Assembly (NCBI RefSeq): GCF_040566695.1
Contig: NZ_JBEXAE010000002.1
Coordinates: 496,001 to 560,000, forward strand
DNA length: 64,000 bases
Source: Sediminicola arcticus
GTDB taxonomy: Bacteria; Bacteroidota; Bacteroidia; Flavobacteriales; Flavobacteriaceae
Reading direction: 5' to 3'
Part shown: positions 34,397 to 42,759 of the stretch, one piece after another
Numbering within the stretch: position 1 is the stretch's first letter
How the letters are laid out: each line of letters opens with the position of its first letter
Position numbers and translations under genes: made by a program
The notes under the pieces: model-generated
Told to the model about the DNA's origin: nothing
The model's database searches: none
The model's input: the letters and a program-made list of their open reading frames with translations, nothing else

Positions 34397-35464
34397 CTAT
34401 AATGGGTGTTGTTCGTGGTAATTTATGAGGAGAGATACCACTGCATTGTAGCTTTCAATACCTTTAGACTGGTTATTGGCCTTCAAAAAGGTATCGAAAA
34501 TAGATTTAAACACGGGTTCTGTAGGATTTTCATAGGTCGACCAGAAATCGGAGATCTCTTTGTAATTCATTTTTACGCCACTATTTATGGTTCCCAATAA
34601 CCTTTTAAATGTAGGTTCGTCCCTTTTCTTAATATCAGAAAGGCAATAGGCAAGGGCATAGGCATAAGCAGAATATTTAAAATACATATCCCTATTGGAG
34701 ACAGTCACTAGATACCCAATAAAATTCGTCTCATTTTCAGCTGAATAGCCCAATTGGTGACCCACTTCGTGGCCTGCGACTACCGGAAACCTAAAATTTG
34801 GAAGTAAGGCATTTACTTGTGCCTCGTTGGTAAATGGATTTAAATAACCTCCATAACCCATATAGGAAAGGCCAGTGCTAAAAAGAGAAGTTTTGAGACT
34901 AGGGCGTTGGTAGTTAAATATGGAATATTGTGAATTTAACTCTTCGTAGCCTTTTATGGTTTTTTCCAGTATTTCCTTTTTAGAATAAGGTACCGTAACC
35001 ATTAGTGTACTGTCTGCAGTAATGAGTACTTGGGTTTTATTTGTTTTGTCTATCAACTTTTCAACAAACGATACCAAGGCTTGTCTGCTGTTGGTCTCTT
35101 CCAAAGATAGCGTCTCGTTTAAAGGAACCCTATAATAATTTAGACCCCAAAGAAGATGAAAAGTGAAATATGCAGTGGAGAGTACCACAAAAATATTTCG
35201 GATAAAGGACTTGGGCTGTTGTTTTATTTTTTTTATGTTCAAAATTAAATAACGTACGATGGCCAAGAATAACAAGGCATAAATGATATCCCCAACTGAA
35301 AAAGGGAGCCATCCAAAAATAGTTCTAGAGATTTTAGATAGGAATTGGTACAATCCTAAACTATAATACGATTCTATGAATCTTGGGTATTGTCCTATCC
35401 ATTTAACCAGAATTATTTGCGGGATTATGGATAGGGCAATACTATTTTTTAATCGGTTGTTCAT
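34397..35464 (-). CDS. DUF3810 membrane metallopeptidase-like protein
   Basis: I take the ATG at 35464 (MNNRLKNS), because a -7 promoter box (TATTTTTG) occupies the bases that would encode the extra six residues of the longer frame. The 355-residue protein has three membrane helices in the first about 110 residues, then a soluble domain with HEVGHQLGY (H232 first ligand) and downstream E in NETNFIGY, a gluzincin-like zinc site. DUF3810 members are found across Bacteroidota and Firmicutes and are predicted, not shown, to be proteases. Single-gene unit. Confidence 0.88.
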   Translation of the reverse strand: MNNRLKNSIALSIIPQIILVKWIGQYPRFIESYYSLGLYQFLSKISRTIFGWLPFSVGDIIYALLFLAIVRYLILNIKKIKQQPKSFIRNIFVVLSTAYFTFHLLWGLNYYRVPLNETLSLEETNSRQALVSFVEKLIDKTNKTQVLITADSTLMVTVPYSKKEILEKTIKGYEELNSQYSIFNYQRPSLKTSLFSTGLSYMGYGGYLNPFTNEAQVNALLPNFRFPVVAGHEVGHQLGYSAENETNFIGYLVTVSNRDMYFKYSAYAYALAYCLSDIKKRDEPTFKRLLGTINSGVKMNYKEISDFWSTYENPTEPVFKSIFDTFLKANNQSKGIESYNAVVSLLINYHEQHPL

Positions 35465-35469
35465 CGAAT

Positions 35470-35477
35470 CAAAAATA
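35470..35477 (-). promoter_or_regulatory. Candidate -7 promoter box of the DUF3810 gene
   Basis: Minus strand reads TATTTTTG, ending 5 bases before the ATG at 35464; predicted leaderless transcript. Used to decide the start codon. Confidence 0.45.
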
Positions 35478-35561
35478 ACCAATCAGAATTAGTATTTGTA
35501 GATCAATGCTCTAATTAATTGTTAAATGGGGATAACTATGGGATAGTGTTTTTTCAATGTG

Positions 35562-35569
35562 TATTTTTG
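35562..35569 (+). promoter_or_regulatory. Candidate -7 promoter box of pepD
   Basis: TATTTTTG (TAnnTTTG) 20 bases before the ATG at 35590; predicted start about 35576. It lies inside the longer reading frame and so argues for the 35590 start. Confidence 0.45.
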
Positions 35570-35589
35570 AGTTCAATTTTATAAAACTT

Positions 35590-37050
35590 ATGAATAAAGA
35601 AGTACGTCAATTGGAACCCGTTAATGTTTGGAACAAATTCGCAGATTTAAATGCAGTTCCAAGGCCCTCAAAAAAAGAGGAAAGAGTTATAAAATTTATG
35701 TTGGATTTTGGGACTTCATTGGGATTGGAGACTTTTAAAGATGAGGTTGGTAATGTGATTATCCGCAAACCTGCTACCGCAGGGATGGAGAATAGAAAAA
35801 TGGTTACGCTACAGTCGCATTTGGATATGGTGCACCAAAAAAACACAGACACTGTATTTGATTTTGATAGCCAAGGAATAGAGATGAAGATTGAAGGGGA
35901 TTGGGTAAAGGCAAAAGGAACAACCCTTGGGGCTGATAACGGTATGGGAGTTGCTGCCATTATGGCTTTATTGGAAAGTGAATCAGTGGCCCATCCTGTA
36001 TTAGAGGCCTTGTTTACGATTGATGAAGAAACGGGGATGACGGGTGCTATGGGACTCAAGGGAGGCGTATTGCAAGGCGAAATATTATTGAATCTGGATA
36101 CGGAAGAAGATGATGAGATAGACATAGGTTGTGCAGGGGGAATTGATGTTACAGCAACAAGAATATATAAGGAGGTAGCCGTTCCCAAGAATCATTTGGC
36201 CTATACAATCACTGTGAAAGGGTTGCAAGGAGGACATAGTGGTATGGATATCCATAGAGGTTTTGGAAACGCTAATAAAATAATGAACAGGTTGCTGTAT
36301 ATGGCTTGTGAAGATTTTAAGGTTGGAGTTTCTGAAATTAATGGGGGTAGTCTACGCAACGCTATTCCAAGAGAAAGTTTTTCTGTGGTGGTGGTAGATG
36401 AAAAGCATAAGATTCATTTTGAAAAGGCGATATCGGATTTGGTGGAAATTATTAAAGATGAACTAAAGTATACAGAATCTCATCTAGAAATAGCTTTAGA
36501 GAAGAGTGCTTTGCCTACTTTAATCATGGAATTAGATACTCAGTTAAAATTAATAAAAGCCATCTATGCTGCAAAAAATGGTGTGTATGCTATGAGCACA
36601 GCAATGGACAACTTGGTGGAAACTTCTAATAATATAGCTAGGGTGACTGTAAAAAATGGCTTATTGGAAGTAATGTGCTTAACGAGGTCTTCCGTAAATA
36701 CCGCTAAATTGGATTTAGCAAATTCTCTAAAATGTGCTTTTGAACTAGCAAAGTGTGAGGTGTCCCTAAGTGGCGATTATCCTGGGTGGAATCCCAATCC
36801 AGATTCGGCTATTTTAAACGTGTTAGAAAAGAAATACAAAGCGGTCTTTGGTGAAAGTGCCAATGTTGTTGCTTGCCATGCTGGATTAGAATGTGGAATT
36901 CTTGGAAAAAATTATCCTAATATGGATATGATCAGTTTTGGTCCAACTATAAAAGGAGCCCATTCCCCAGACGAAAGGGTAAGTATTCCATCGGTGCAAA
37001 AGTTTTGGAATTTTTTATTAGAAATATTAAAAGATATTCCCAAGACATAA
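35590..37050 (+). CDS. pepD: Aminoacyl-histidine dipeptidase (cytosol non-specific dipeptidase)
   Basis: Starting at the ATG at 35590 the product has 486 residues, matching PepD (about 485). It is a cytoplasmic M20 di-zinc peptidase that cleaves dipeptides such as carnosine-like and other X-His pairs. Seen: QSHLDMVHQ (first zinc His and Asp), LGADNGMGV (bridging Asp), DEETGMTGA (catalytic Glu pair), the lid domain with GGHSGMDIHRG, and C-terminal CHAGLECGIL and GAHSPDERV zinc ligands. All metal residues are intact. Own promoter; no operon partners. Confidence 0.95.
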   Translation: MNKEVRQLEPVNVWNKFADLNAVPRPSKKEERVIKFMLDFGTSLGLETFKDEVGNVIIRKPATAGMENRKMVTLQSHLDMVHQKNTDTVFDFDSQGIEMKIEGDWVKAKGTTLGADNGMGVAAIMALLESESVAHPVLEALFTIDEETGMTGAMGLKGGVLQGEILLNLDTEEDDEIDIGCAGGIDVTATRIYKEVAVPKNHLAYTITVKGLQGGHSGMDIHRGFGNANKIMNRLLYMACEDFKVGVSEINGGSLRNAIPRESFSVVVVDEKHKIHFEKAISDLVEIIKDELKYTESHLEIALEKSALPTLIMELDTQLKLIKAIYAAKNGVYAMSTAMDNLVETSNNIARVTVKNGLLEVMCLTRSSVNTAKLDLANSLKCAFELAKCEVSLSGDYPGWNPNPDSAILNVLEKKYKAVFGESANVVACHAGLECGILGKNYPNMDMISFGPTIKGAHSPDERVSIPSVQKFWNFLLEILKDIPKT

Positions 37051-37146
37051 AAGTGGTCTACTGGTCAATATGAACATTTAACGTAATGCTATTGCATAAG
37101 TCGCTTATAATTAGTAATTTAAGGTTTGTCTTAAAAAGAGCTAATT

Positions 37147-37608
37147 ATGGGAATCAAGAGTTTTCAAGGGCCAATGAAACTGCGGGAAGTAAAGGATGAT
37201 GTCTCGTTGAAGGTTAGTGATTATATGACTAAAAAATTGATCACCTTTAAAGCAGAACAATCTGTGGAAGAGGTAATAGTCCAATTGATCAACTACAGGA
37301 TATCCGGTGGACCGGTCGTGAATGATAATTATGAACTTATTGGAATGATCTCTGAGGGAGATTGTATCAAACACATCAGTGAAAGCAAGTATCACAATTT
37401 ACCGGGAGAGACAAGGACCGTTGGCCAACATATGATTTCTAATGTAGAGACCATAGATGGTAATATGGATATATTTGATGCCGCTAATAAATTTTTGAAG
37501 GCCAAAAGACGACGATTTCCTATTGTAGAGAACGGTGTTTTGGTGGGTCAGATATCCCAAATGGACATTCTTAAGGCAACTATAGAATTAAAGTCACAAA
37601 GTTGGTAG
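37147..37608 (+). CDS. CBS-domain pair protein
   Basis: A 153-residue cytoplasmic protein consisting of two CBS motifs (a Bateman module): VSDYMTKKLITFKAEQSVEEVIVQ with GGPVVNDNYELIGMISEGD, and VGQHMISNVETIDGN with RRFPIVENGVLVGQISQMDIL. Such pairs bind adenine nucleotides or SAM and sense energy status. No enzymatic domain is attached. The first about 20 residues are unique. Free-standing gene ended by a bidirectional terminator. Target unknown. Confidence 0.88.
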   Translation: MGIKSFQGPMKLREVKDDVSLKVSDYMTKKLITFKAEQSVEEVIVQLINYRISGGPVVNDNYELIGMISEGDCIKHISESKYHNLPGETRTVGQHMISNVETIDGNMDIFDAANKFLKAKRRRFPIVENGVLVGQISQMDILKATIELKSQSW

Positions 37609-37660
37609 AAAATCTTGGAGTTGCTTATTGAATTTACTCCTGAATTGATATTCCTAAAAC

Positions 37661-37691
37661 AAAAAAAGCTCGCAATTTGCGAGCTTTTTTT
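37661..37691 (+). terminator. Bidirectional terminator between CBS and PPIase genes
   Basis: AAAAAAAGCTCGCAA-T-TTGCGAGCTTTTTTT: near-perfect stem with A- and T-runs on both flanks, serving the CBS gene (+) and the PPIase operon (-). Confidence 0.9.
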
Positions 37692-37708
37692 ATGCCTAAT
37701 AAACTTGG

Positions 37709-38830
37709 TTATTCTGACATTCCCGTAATTTCCAAATCAAATACTAAATCGGAATTTGGTGGAATTACATTCCCTGCACCAGAAGGTCCGTACCCTAAAT
37801 GAGACGGAATGAATAAGCGTACTTTATCACCTACCTTCATAGATAATAATCCTTCTCTGAAACCAGCTATTAACCTTGCCTCAGGACTATAATCCATGGG
37901 CATAGCGTCATATCCGCCTTCTTCTTTTCTTGTAGCGTCAAATTTGCCATATTTTACGGCTACAGCCTCTACGTTACTGTCGAACAATTCTCCAGATTCT
38001 AAATAACCGGCATAGAATACGTTTACTTGTTGACCTATTTTTGGAGATTCTCCAGTTCCCTTTTGTATGCTATATATTTGTAATCCAGAAGCAAATGTTT
38101 CTGCTTCTGCTTTCTGTTTCTCAATTTCGGCGGAGAAATCGGCCTTCATTTTTTCCATGGCTTTTACTTTTGCTTCTTCTTCTGCAAAATAATCGGTCAT
38201 GATTTTAACCGCATCAAACTTTTTGGCTTCCTTTCCATTTCGGATAATCTCTACTTTGTTCATTACCACATCTTCAATAGGTCTATCTTTTGTCATGGGT
38301 TCTAAGGAAGTCTTTACATTGGCAATACTATCAACAACATCCAAGCCAACTACAACCTTACCAAAAACGGTATGTCTTCCATCTAGGAATGGGGTTTCTT
38401 TATGAGTGATGAAAAACTGACTTCCGTTAGTGGTTGGTCCAGAATTGGCCATAGAGAGTATGCCAGCTTTGGAATGTGTAAGGGAATCATTAAACTCATC
38501 CTTGAATTTATAACCTGGATTTCCTCTTCCGGTACCCGTAGGATCACCTCCTTGGATCATAAAATCTTTTATTACTCTATGAAAAACCAGTCCATCATAA
38601 TATTTTCTACCTTTTAAGCTGTCACTTACAAATGGACTGGTCCCTTCTGCTAAGGAGACAAAATTAGCAACGGTAATAGGGGTCTTTTCGCTTTCCAATT
38701 TAATGATGATATCGCCCTTATTTGTTTGGATATTGGCGAAAATCCCATCCCCTAAATCGGCATGTTTACTAGATTTACAACTGCTAAGTGCAATGGCTAC
38801 CACCACAAATAATAAATATGTTTTCTTCAT
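37709..38830 (-). CDS. Cyclophilin-FKBP fusion peptidyl-prolyl isomerase, lipoprotein
   Basis: From the ATG at 38830 (MKKTYLLFVVVAIALSSC; the ATG four codons earlier spoils the signal) the product is a 373-residue lipoprotein with two different prolyl-isomerase folds. The cyclophilin domain is at about 28-195 (FHRVIKDFMIQGGDPTGTG, GSQFFITHKETPFLDGRHTVFG). A charged helix follows, then an FKBP domain at about 262-373 (GQQVNVFYAGYLESGELFDSN, VGDKVRLFIPSHLGYG, IPPNSDLVFDLEI). Both keep core catalytic residues. Probably a periplasmic folding helper. It directly follows gldI (a second FKBP lipoprotein) and the two are likely cotranscribed, an arrangement conserved in flavobacteria. Confidence 0.92.
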   Translation of the reverse strand: MKKTYLLFVVVAIALSSCKSSKHADLGDGIFANIQTNKGDIIIKLESEKTPITVANFVSLAEGTSPFVSDSLKGRKYYDGLVFHRVIKDFMIQGGDPTGTGRGNPGYKFKDEFNDSLTHSKAGILSMANSGPTTNGSQFFITHKETPFLDGRHTVFGKVVVGLDVVDSIANVKTSLEPMTKDRPIEDVVMNKVEIIRNGKEAKKFDAVKIMTDYFAEEEAKVKAMEKMKADFSAEIEKQKAEAETFASGLQIYSIQKGTGESPKIGQQVNVFYAGYLESGELFDSNVEAVAVKYGKFDATRKEEGGYDAMPMDYSPEARLIAGFREGLLSMKVGDKVRLFIPSHLGYGPSGAGNVIPPNSDLVFDLEITGMSE

Positions 38831-38842
38831 TTTTAAATACAT

Positions 38843-39397
38843 TTAATTTTGGATACTGTCTTGTTGTTTTTCTATTTTTAAAAGAGTTATGGTTGATTTT
38901 ATGGGTATGTTGGTGCCTATTTTTTTTTCATCTCCATGGTAGCCATAGCCTAGGGAAGAGGGGAATAGAAAGGTAGCGGTTTCACCCTCCTTCAAAAGTT
39001 TTATACTATTTCTTAAACCGGGAAATAGGTTTTGTTTATCCACCTTGTATTGTATGGTGCCCATTTCTTCACTAGTATAAATAGTGTCGTTGGAAAAACT
39101 TCTCAAATTATAGGTGAAACTCACCAGATCGTCAGGTTTTGGGGTATAAGTGACAGAATCATTTTTGACATCATAGTAATACCATGAGCCTTTAGAACTA
39201 ATCTGATAGCTATGTGCGGTATCCTTGGCTATGATTCCATTGATTAGCTTTTCTTCTTTTGCAAGCAGCTCTTTGTTTCGTTTTATAGTTTCTTTGAAAA
39301 AACTACCTGTTCTTACTTCTAGGGGTCTTCTTGGTTCTGCTTCTTGGCAGGACACCACGGATATTCCCAAGACTAAAAGGGCTAAAAAATATTTCAT
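38843..39397 (-). CDS. gldI: Gliding motility-associated FKBP-type PPIase GldI
   Basis: A 184-residue lipoprotein (MKYFLALLVLGISVVSC, Cys17). The N-terminal about 65 residues are helical (FKETIKRNKELLAKEEKLI), then an FKBP-type fold (about 85-180; DLVSFTYNLRSFSNDTIYTSEE, LFPGLRNSIKLLKEGETATF, FPSSLGYGYHGD, IPIKSTITLLKIEK). GldI is required for gliding and for secretion-linked functions in Flavobacterium, probably by folding periplasmic Gld/Spr proteins. It overlaps the DHH phosphoesterase gene by 4 bases and precedes the cyclophilin-FKBP fusion gene, the usual gldI neighbourhood. Presence suggests, but does not prove, that the organism glides. Confidence 0.9.
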   Translation of the reverse strand: MKYFLALLVLGISVVSCQEAEPRRPLEVRTGSFFKETIKRNKELLAKEEKLINGIIAKDTAHSYQISSKGSWYYYDVKNDSVTYTPKPDDLVSFTYNLRSFSNDTIYTSEEMGTIQYKVDKQNLFPGLRNSIKLLKEGETATFLFPSSLGYGYHGDEKKIGTNIPIKSTITLLKIEKQQDSIQN

Positions 39398-40410
39398 GCT
39401 TTCAATTGTTCTTTATAGTTGTCTAGTAGTGATACAAAATACGCAGCTGTGTCTTCTAAAGAAACATCACTTTTCCCTCCAGCGGCGTTGGTGTGTCCAC
39501 CACCTTGAAAGTGCTTTTTGGCGAATTCGTTCACAGAGAAATCACCTTCGGATCTAAAGGATATCTTGACAATACCATCTTCTTTGTTTTCAATGAAAAT
39601 AACTGCTAAACAAATTCCGTCCAAGGTTAGTCCATAATTTACAAACCCTTCTGTATCCCCTTTTTTATAGTGATTGCCATCTAGTTCTTCCTGACTTAAA
39701 GTGATATAGGCCGTATGATACTCCTCTAATATCACCATATTTTTAAGGGCACATCCTAAAAGATGTAGGCGACTTGGGGTGTTGGTATCAAAAACCTTAT
39801 TGTGGATTTGAGTGTTGTTGGCACCTTTGTCTATTAGATCGGCAGCAATCCTATGCGTTCTGCTTGTTGTAGAGAGAAACTTAAAAGAACCTGTATCCGT
39901 CATAATCCCCGTGTAAAGGCAATTGGCAATATCTGAATTGATCTGATCCTTATGACCCAAGAACTCTATAAAATTATATACCATTTCACAGGTAGAGCTC
40001 ATGCTCACATCTGAATACATGAGATCTGCATAGTCACCTGGAGCCTGATGATGGTCTATCATTATAAAAGTAGCCTTGGCCTCTTCCAAAAAGGGCTTCA
40101 TTTGGTCAATTCTTCCAAGATGGTTGAAATCCAATGTGAATATTATTGTGGCCTCTGAAATTAGTTGTTTGGCATGAAGAGTATCTTTTTCAAAATTCAC
40201 AACATGTTCATGGCCAGGCATCCATTTTAAAAACTTGGGATAATCATTCGGTGAAATTATTGTTGCTTCCTGCCCTCTGTTTTTTAAATAGTGGTAAAGG
40301 CCCAAAGTTGAACCCATAGCATCTCCGTCCGGATTTTTGTGTGGTACAATAACAATTTTTTGAGGCGAGGATAATATTACCTTAGTAGCTTCTATTTGCT
40401 GTAAATTCAT
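39394..40410 (-). CDS. DHH-family phosphoesterase (NrnA-like)
   Basis: A 338-residue cytoplasmic enzyme with the DHH domain (about 15-165: HKNPDGDAMGSTLGLYHYL, TLDFNHLGRI, MIDHHQAPGDYAD) and the DHHA1 domain (about 240-335: ISFRSEGDFSVNEFAKKHFQGGGHTNAAGGK). All four metal motifs are present. NrnA-type members degrade nanoRNAs (2-5 nt) and pAp; cyclic-dinucleotide hydrolases of this group normally have extra domains, which are lacking here. First gene of the operon with gldI and the PPIase fusion. Its -7 box is 5 bases before the ATG. Confidence 0.92.
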   Translation of the reverse strand: MNLQQIEATKVILSSPQKIVIVPHKNPDGDAMGSTLGLYHYLKNRGQEATIISPNDYPKFLKWMPGHEHVVNFEKDTLHAKQLISEATIIFTLDFNHLGRIDQMKPFLEEAKATFIMIDHHQAPGDYADLMYSDVSMSSTCEMVYNFIEFLGHKDQINSDIANCLYTGIMTDTGSFKFLSTTSRTHRIAADLIDKGANNTQIHNKVFDTNTPSRLHLLGCALKNMVILEEYHTAYITLSQEELDGNHYKKGDTEGFVNYGLTLDGICLAVIFIENKEDGIVKISFRSEGDFSVNEFAKKHFQGGGHTNAAGGKSDVSLEDTAAYFVSLLDNYKEQLKA

Positions 40411-40415
40411 GGGTG

Positions 40416-40423
40416 CAAAGATA
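40416..40423 (-). promoter_or_regulatory. Candidate -7 promoter box of the DHH-gldI operon
   Basis: Minus strand reads TATCTTTG, ending 5 bases before the ATG at 40410; predicted leaderless transcription. No TTG at -33. Confidence 0.42.
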
Positions 40424-40457
40424 CAATTTTATAACATAGACTTAATTCTTAAAGCCC

Positions 40458-40465
40458 TATTTTTG
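40458..40465 (+). promoter_or_regulatory. Candidate -7 promoter box of the PhoD-like gene
   Basis: TATTTTTG, about 25 bases upstream of the GTG start at 40490; divergent from the box at 40416-40423. Confidence 0.42.
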
Positions 40466-40489
40466 TAACTGCAAATAAAATAAAAATCT

Positions 40490-41518
40490 GTGAAAAAAAT
40501 CAGCTTTCCACTTGTTTTACTTTTCCTGTTACTGGGATGTAAAACCAACAAAAAAGTTGTTCTCCAACAATTAATAGAATCAGACTTTACCATAGCGTTT
40601 GGCTCTTGCAATAAAAGTAATGTAAACAATCTTTTATGGGATGACGTATTGGCTACGGATCCCGATGTTTGGATTTGGGGAGGAGACATTATCTATGCAG
40701 ATACTGATGATATGCAGAAGCTAAGGGCCATGTATTTGGATCAGGATAGGGTAGAGGAATATGCTCTTCTAAAAAGTAAAGTACCCGTTATAGGTACTTG
40801 GGACGATCATGATTATGGGTTAAATGATGGAGGGGTAGAGTTTAAAGAGAAGAAAGCCAGTCAGCAAGAATTTCTGGATTTTATGGATGTTCCCAAGGAT
40901 AGTCCCAGACGGAGTAGGGAAGGGGTATACGCGAGTCATGATTACACTACGTCAGAAGGAAGTATTAAGGTACTTGTCTTAGATACAAGATTTTTTAGAA
41001 CTGCCCTAACCCCTGATAGAGAAACAAGTAAAAGGAACAAACCCAACTCGTATGGAGAAGGAACCGTTTTAGGAACAGCACAATGGGCATGGTTGCAAGA
41101 GGGATTGAACTCTTCTAGGGCAGATTTTAATATCATTGTTAGTAGTATACAGTTCCTGTCTAATGAGCATGGGTTTGAATGCTGGGGAAATTTCCCTCAT
41201 GAAATTGATCATTTGAAAAATTTAATAGTCTCCTCCAGGGCAAAGGGAGTGGTCGTTTTGAGTGGCGATAGGCATATATCGGAATTTTCCAAGACTAAGG
41301 TGGATGGACTTTCTTATCCCTTGATTGATTTTACAAGTAGTGGACTTACCCATGTATATGCTAGTTTTTCTGGAGAACCTAATCCATTCAGGGTTGGAGA
41401 GGTGGTTTCTAAGAAAAGCTTTGGGCTTTTAGATTTTGACTTTAGTAAAAAAAAGGTGCTCTTCAAGATGATTGGGGATGATGGTGAATTGTTGGGGGAA
41501 CTAGAACAAAACTATTAA
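40490..41518 (+). CDS. PhoD-like phosphatase (metallophosphoesterase), lipoprotein
   Basis: A 342-residue lipoprotein translated from GTG (MKKISFPLVLLFLLLGC, Cys17); no ATG gives a signal peptide. The PhoD-like catalytic domain fills the rest: IAFGSCNKSN, WIWGGDIIYADTDD (metal Asp), GTWDDHDYGLNDGG, KVLVLDTRFFR, and VVLSGDRHISEF with the C-terminal His ligands. PhoD-type enzymes are phosphomonoesterases/phosphodiesterases that use Fe and Ca; in the periplasm they release phosphate from organic esters. Relatives in this branch are shorter than B. subtilis PhoD and lack its N-terminal domain. Single-gene unit between divergent DHH gene and ndk. Confidence 0.9.
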   Translation: MKKISFPLVLLFLLLGCKTNKKVVLQQLIESDFTIAFGSCNKSNVNNLLWDDVLATDPDVWIWGGDIIYADTDDMQKLRAMYLDQDRVEEYALLKSKVPVIGTWDDHDYGLNDGGVEFKEKKASQQEFLDFMDVPKDSPRRSREGVYASHDYTTSEGSIKVLVLDTRFFRTALTPDRETSKRNKPNSYGEGTVLGTAQWAWLQEGLNSSRADFNIIVSSIQFLSNEHGFECWGNFPHEIDHLKNLIVSSRAKGVVVLSGDRHISEFSKTKVDGLSYPLIDFTSSGLTHVYASFSGEPNPFRVGEVVSKKSFGLLDFDFSKKKVLFKMIGDDGELLGELEQNY

Positions 41519-41521
41519 GGC

Positions 41522-41551
41522 TTGTGGGTTAATGAATAAAACGTATTTTTG
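41522..41551 (+). promoter_or_regulatory. Promoter of ndk
   Basis: TTG at 41522-41524 and TATTTTTG at 41544-41551 with a 19-base spacer, a full match to the Bacteroidota promoter. Predicted start about 41558, 12 bases before the ATG. Confidence 0.62.
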
Positions 41552-41569
41552 CGCAAAATTTTAAAAGAG

Positions 41570-41989
41570 ATGATTACAAACAGGACATTTACTATGATCA
41601 AACCCGATGCGGTTGAAAATGGTCATATTGGTGCAATTTTGGAAAAAATTACTTCTGCAGGTTTTAAAATTGTTGCTATGAAGTATACGCAGTTGAGTTT
41701 AAGGGACGCAAAAGAATTTTATGGTGTTCATAAAGAGCGTCCATTTTTCGGGGAATTAGTAGAATTTATGACTAGTGGACCAATTGTAGCTGCTATCTTA
41801 GAAAAAGAAAATGCAGTGGAAGATTTTAGAGCTCTAATAGGTGCTACAAACCCTGCTGATGCAGCTGAGGGTACTATCCGTAAATTGTTCGCAACTTCTA
41901 TAGGAGAAAATGCAGTGCATGGCTCGGACAGTGATCAGAATGCAGCTCTAGAAGGTGCTTTTCATTTTGCTGGAAGAGAAATATACTAG
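41570..41989 (+). CDS. ndk: Nucleoside diphosphate kinase
   Basis: The ATG at 41570 gives 139 residues starting MITNRTFTMIKPDAVENG, the standard Ndk N-terminus; the frame upstream of it overlaps the promoter. The enzyme equalises nucleoside triphosphate pools by a phosphohistidine relay. Seen: IKPDAV, ERPFFGELVEFMTSGPIVA, GATNPADAAEGTIRKLFA, and the active-site His in ENAVHGSDS. Own promoter and terminator. Confidence 0.96.
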   Translation: MITNRTFTMIKPDAVENGHIGAILEKITSAGFKIVAMKYTQLSLRDAKEFYGVHKERPFFGELVEFMTSGPIVAAILEKENAVEDFRALIGATNPADAAEGTIRKLFATSIGENAVHGSDSDQNAALEGAFHFAGREIY

Positions 41990-42012
41990 TAGAAGACCAA
42001 AATCTACTGAGG

Positions 42013-42041
42013 GCCTACAAGGATTTCTTGTAGGCTTTTTT
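42013..42041 (+). terminator. Terminator of ndk
   Basis: GCCTACAAG-GATTT-CTTGTAGGC (9-bp stem, 5-base loop) followed by six T; 23 bases after the ndk stop and directly at the 3' end of the convergent DUF721 gene. Confidence 0.9.
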
Positions 42042-42042
42042 A

Positions 42043-42339
42043 TTAGCGCAAAACCAATTTTTTAACCAATTCCTTACCCATTTCTTCGTTAATCATGGTG
42101 ATTATTTTTGATTTTCCATGACTCAATTCTTCCCTGAGAACAGAAGAGGAGAGGGAAACAAAAAGCGTTTCACTTCTCAATTCTATGGCTGTTGTGTAAT
42201 TGTTTACCCCATTACCCATAAGATTGGCCCAAGCATCCCGAACATTTACCTTATCCATGCCGGTCTGCAATTTATTCACTTTAATGAATTCTTGCAGCGC
42301 TTCACTTAATGGAATGTTGTCGTTCTTTCTTTTGCCCAT
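42043..42339 (-). CDS. DUF721/DciA-like protein
   Basis: A 98-residue protein of the DUF721 family: start KRKNDNIPLSEALQEFIKVNKLQ, the core VRDAWANLMGNGVNNYTTAIELR and LFVSLSSSVLREELSHGKSKII. DUF721 includes DciA, the ancestral loader of the replicative helicase DnaB; DciA-type proteins share the N-terminal KH-like fold seen here. The next genes upstream are a lipoprotein and recF, and ndk is convergent, so the setting is DNA metabolism, which supports a DciA-like role. Its ATG overlaps the lipoprotein stop by one base. Confidence 0.85.
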   Translation of the reverse strand: MGKRKNDNIPLSEALQEFIKVNKLQTGMDKVNVRDAWANLMGNGVNNYTTAIELRSETLFVSLSSSVLREELSHGKSKIITMINEEMGKELVKKLVLR

Positions 42340-42758
42340 TATTCATTAATATTTATAGGTTCGTACCTTTTGTAGTGATAGGTAATTCCTTCTTTATTGA
42401 TTACCGAAAATGTATTGTCCGATAAGGCTGCCAATATTTCGCTCCATTCGCTATAGTTATTCTTATAATGTAACTCAAAGGAGTCTTCCTTTTGCATGAT
42501 TAAAAAGGATTCTGCATCATCATTGGCAAAATAGGTGCCTTCGAATGTGGGCTGTACCTTTTTTCTGAAACCTTTGAAACCTGCTATTTCAATAAAATCT
42601 ATGGTAGTATTGGCTTTATATTCTTTTGTGTTGCCGTCTGGGAATTCCACTTCGCTAATTTCCCAATAGCCGTTTAATTTGCTCAGATCACTTTCGGAAA
42701 TAGTCCTCTGGCAGCTTAGTAAGCATATAAGAGCAAAAATGTACAGGAATGTTCTCAT
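42339..42758 (-). CDS. Lipocalin-like lipoprotein
   Basis: A 139-residue lipoprotein (MRTFLYIFALICLLSC, Cys16). The mature part opens SDLSKLNGYWEISEVEFPDGNTKEY in short pieces (NGYWEISEVEFP), then strands typical of a small lipocalin-like barrel, ending TYHYKRYEPININE. It sits between recF and the DUF721 gene, one base from each (42759 gap and 42339 overlap), an arrangement conserved in flavobacteria. No functional link to DNA work is evident. Confidence 0.78.
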   Translation of the reverse strand: MRTFLYIFALICLLSCQRTISESDLSKLNGYWEISEVEFPDGNTKEYKANTTIDFIEIAGFKGFRKKVQPTFEGTYFANDDAESFLIMQKEDSFELHYKNNYSEWSEILAALSDNTFSVINKEGITYHYKRYEPININE

Positions 42759-42759
42759 A

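Noticed and set aside
35607..36188. 193-codon minus-strand frame inside pepD
   Set aside because: Antisense of a strongly conserved enzyme; Ser/Pro-rich shadow.
37100..37146. Promoter before the CBS gene (TTTAAGGTTTG)
   Set aside because: Has three instead of two bases between TA and TTTG and no matching -33; not convincing.
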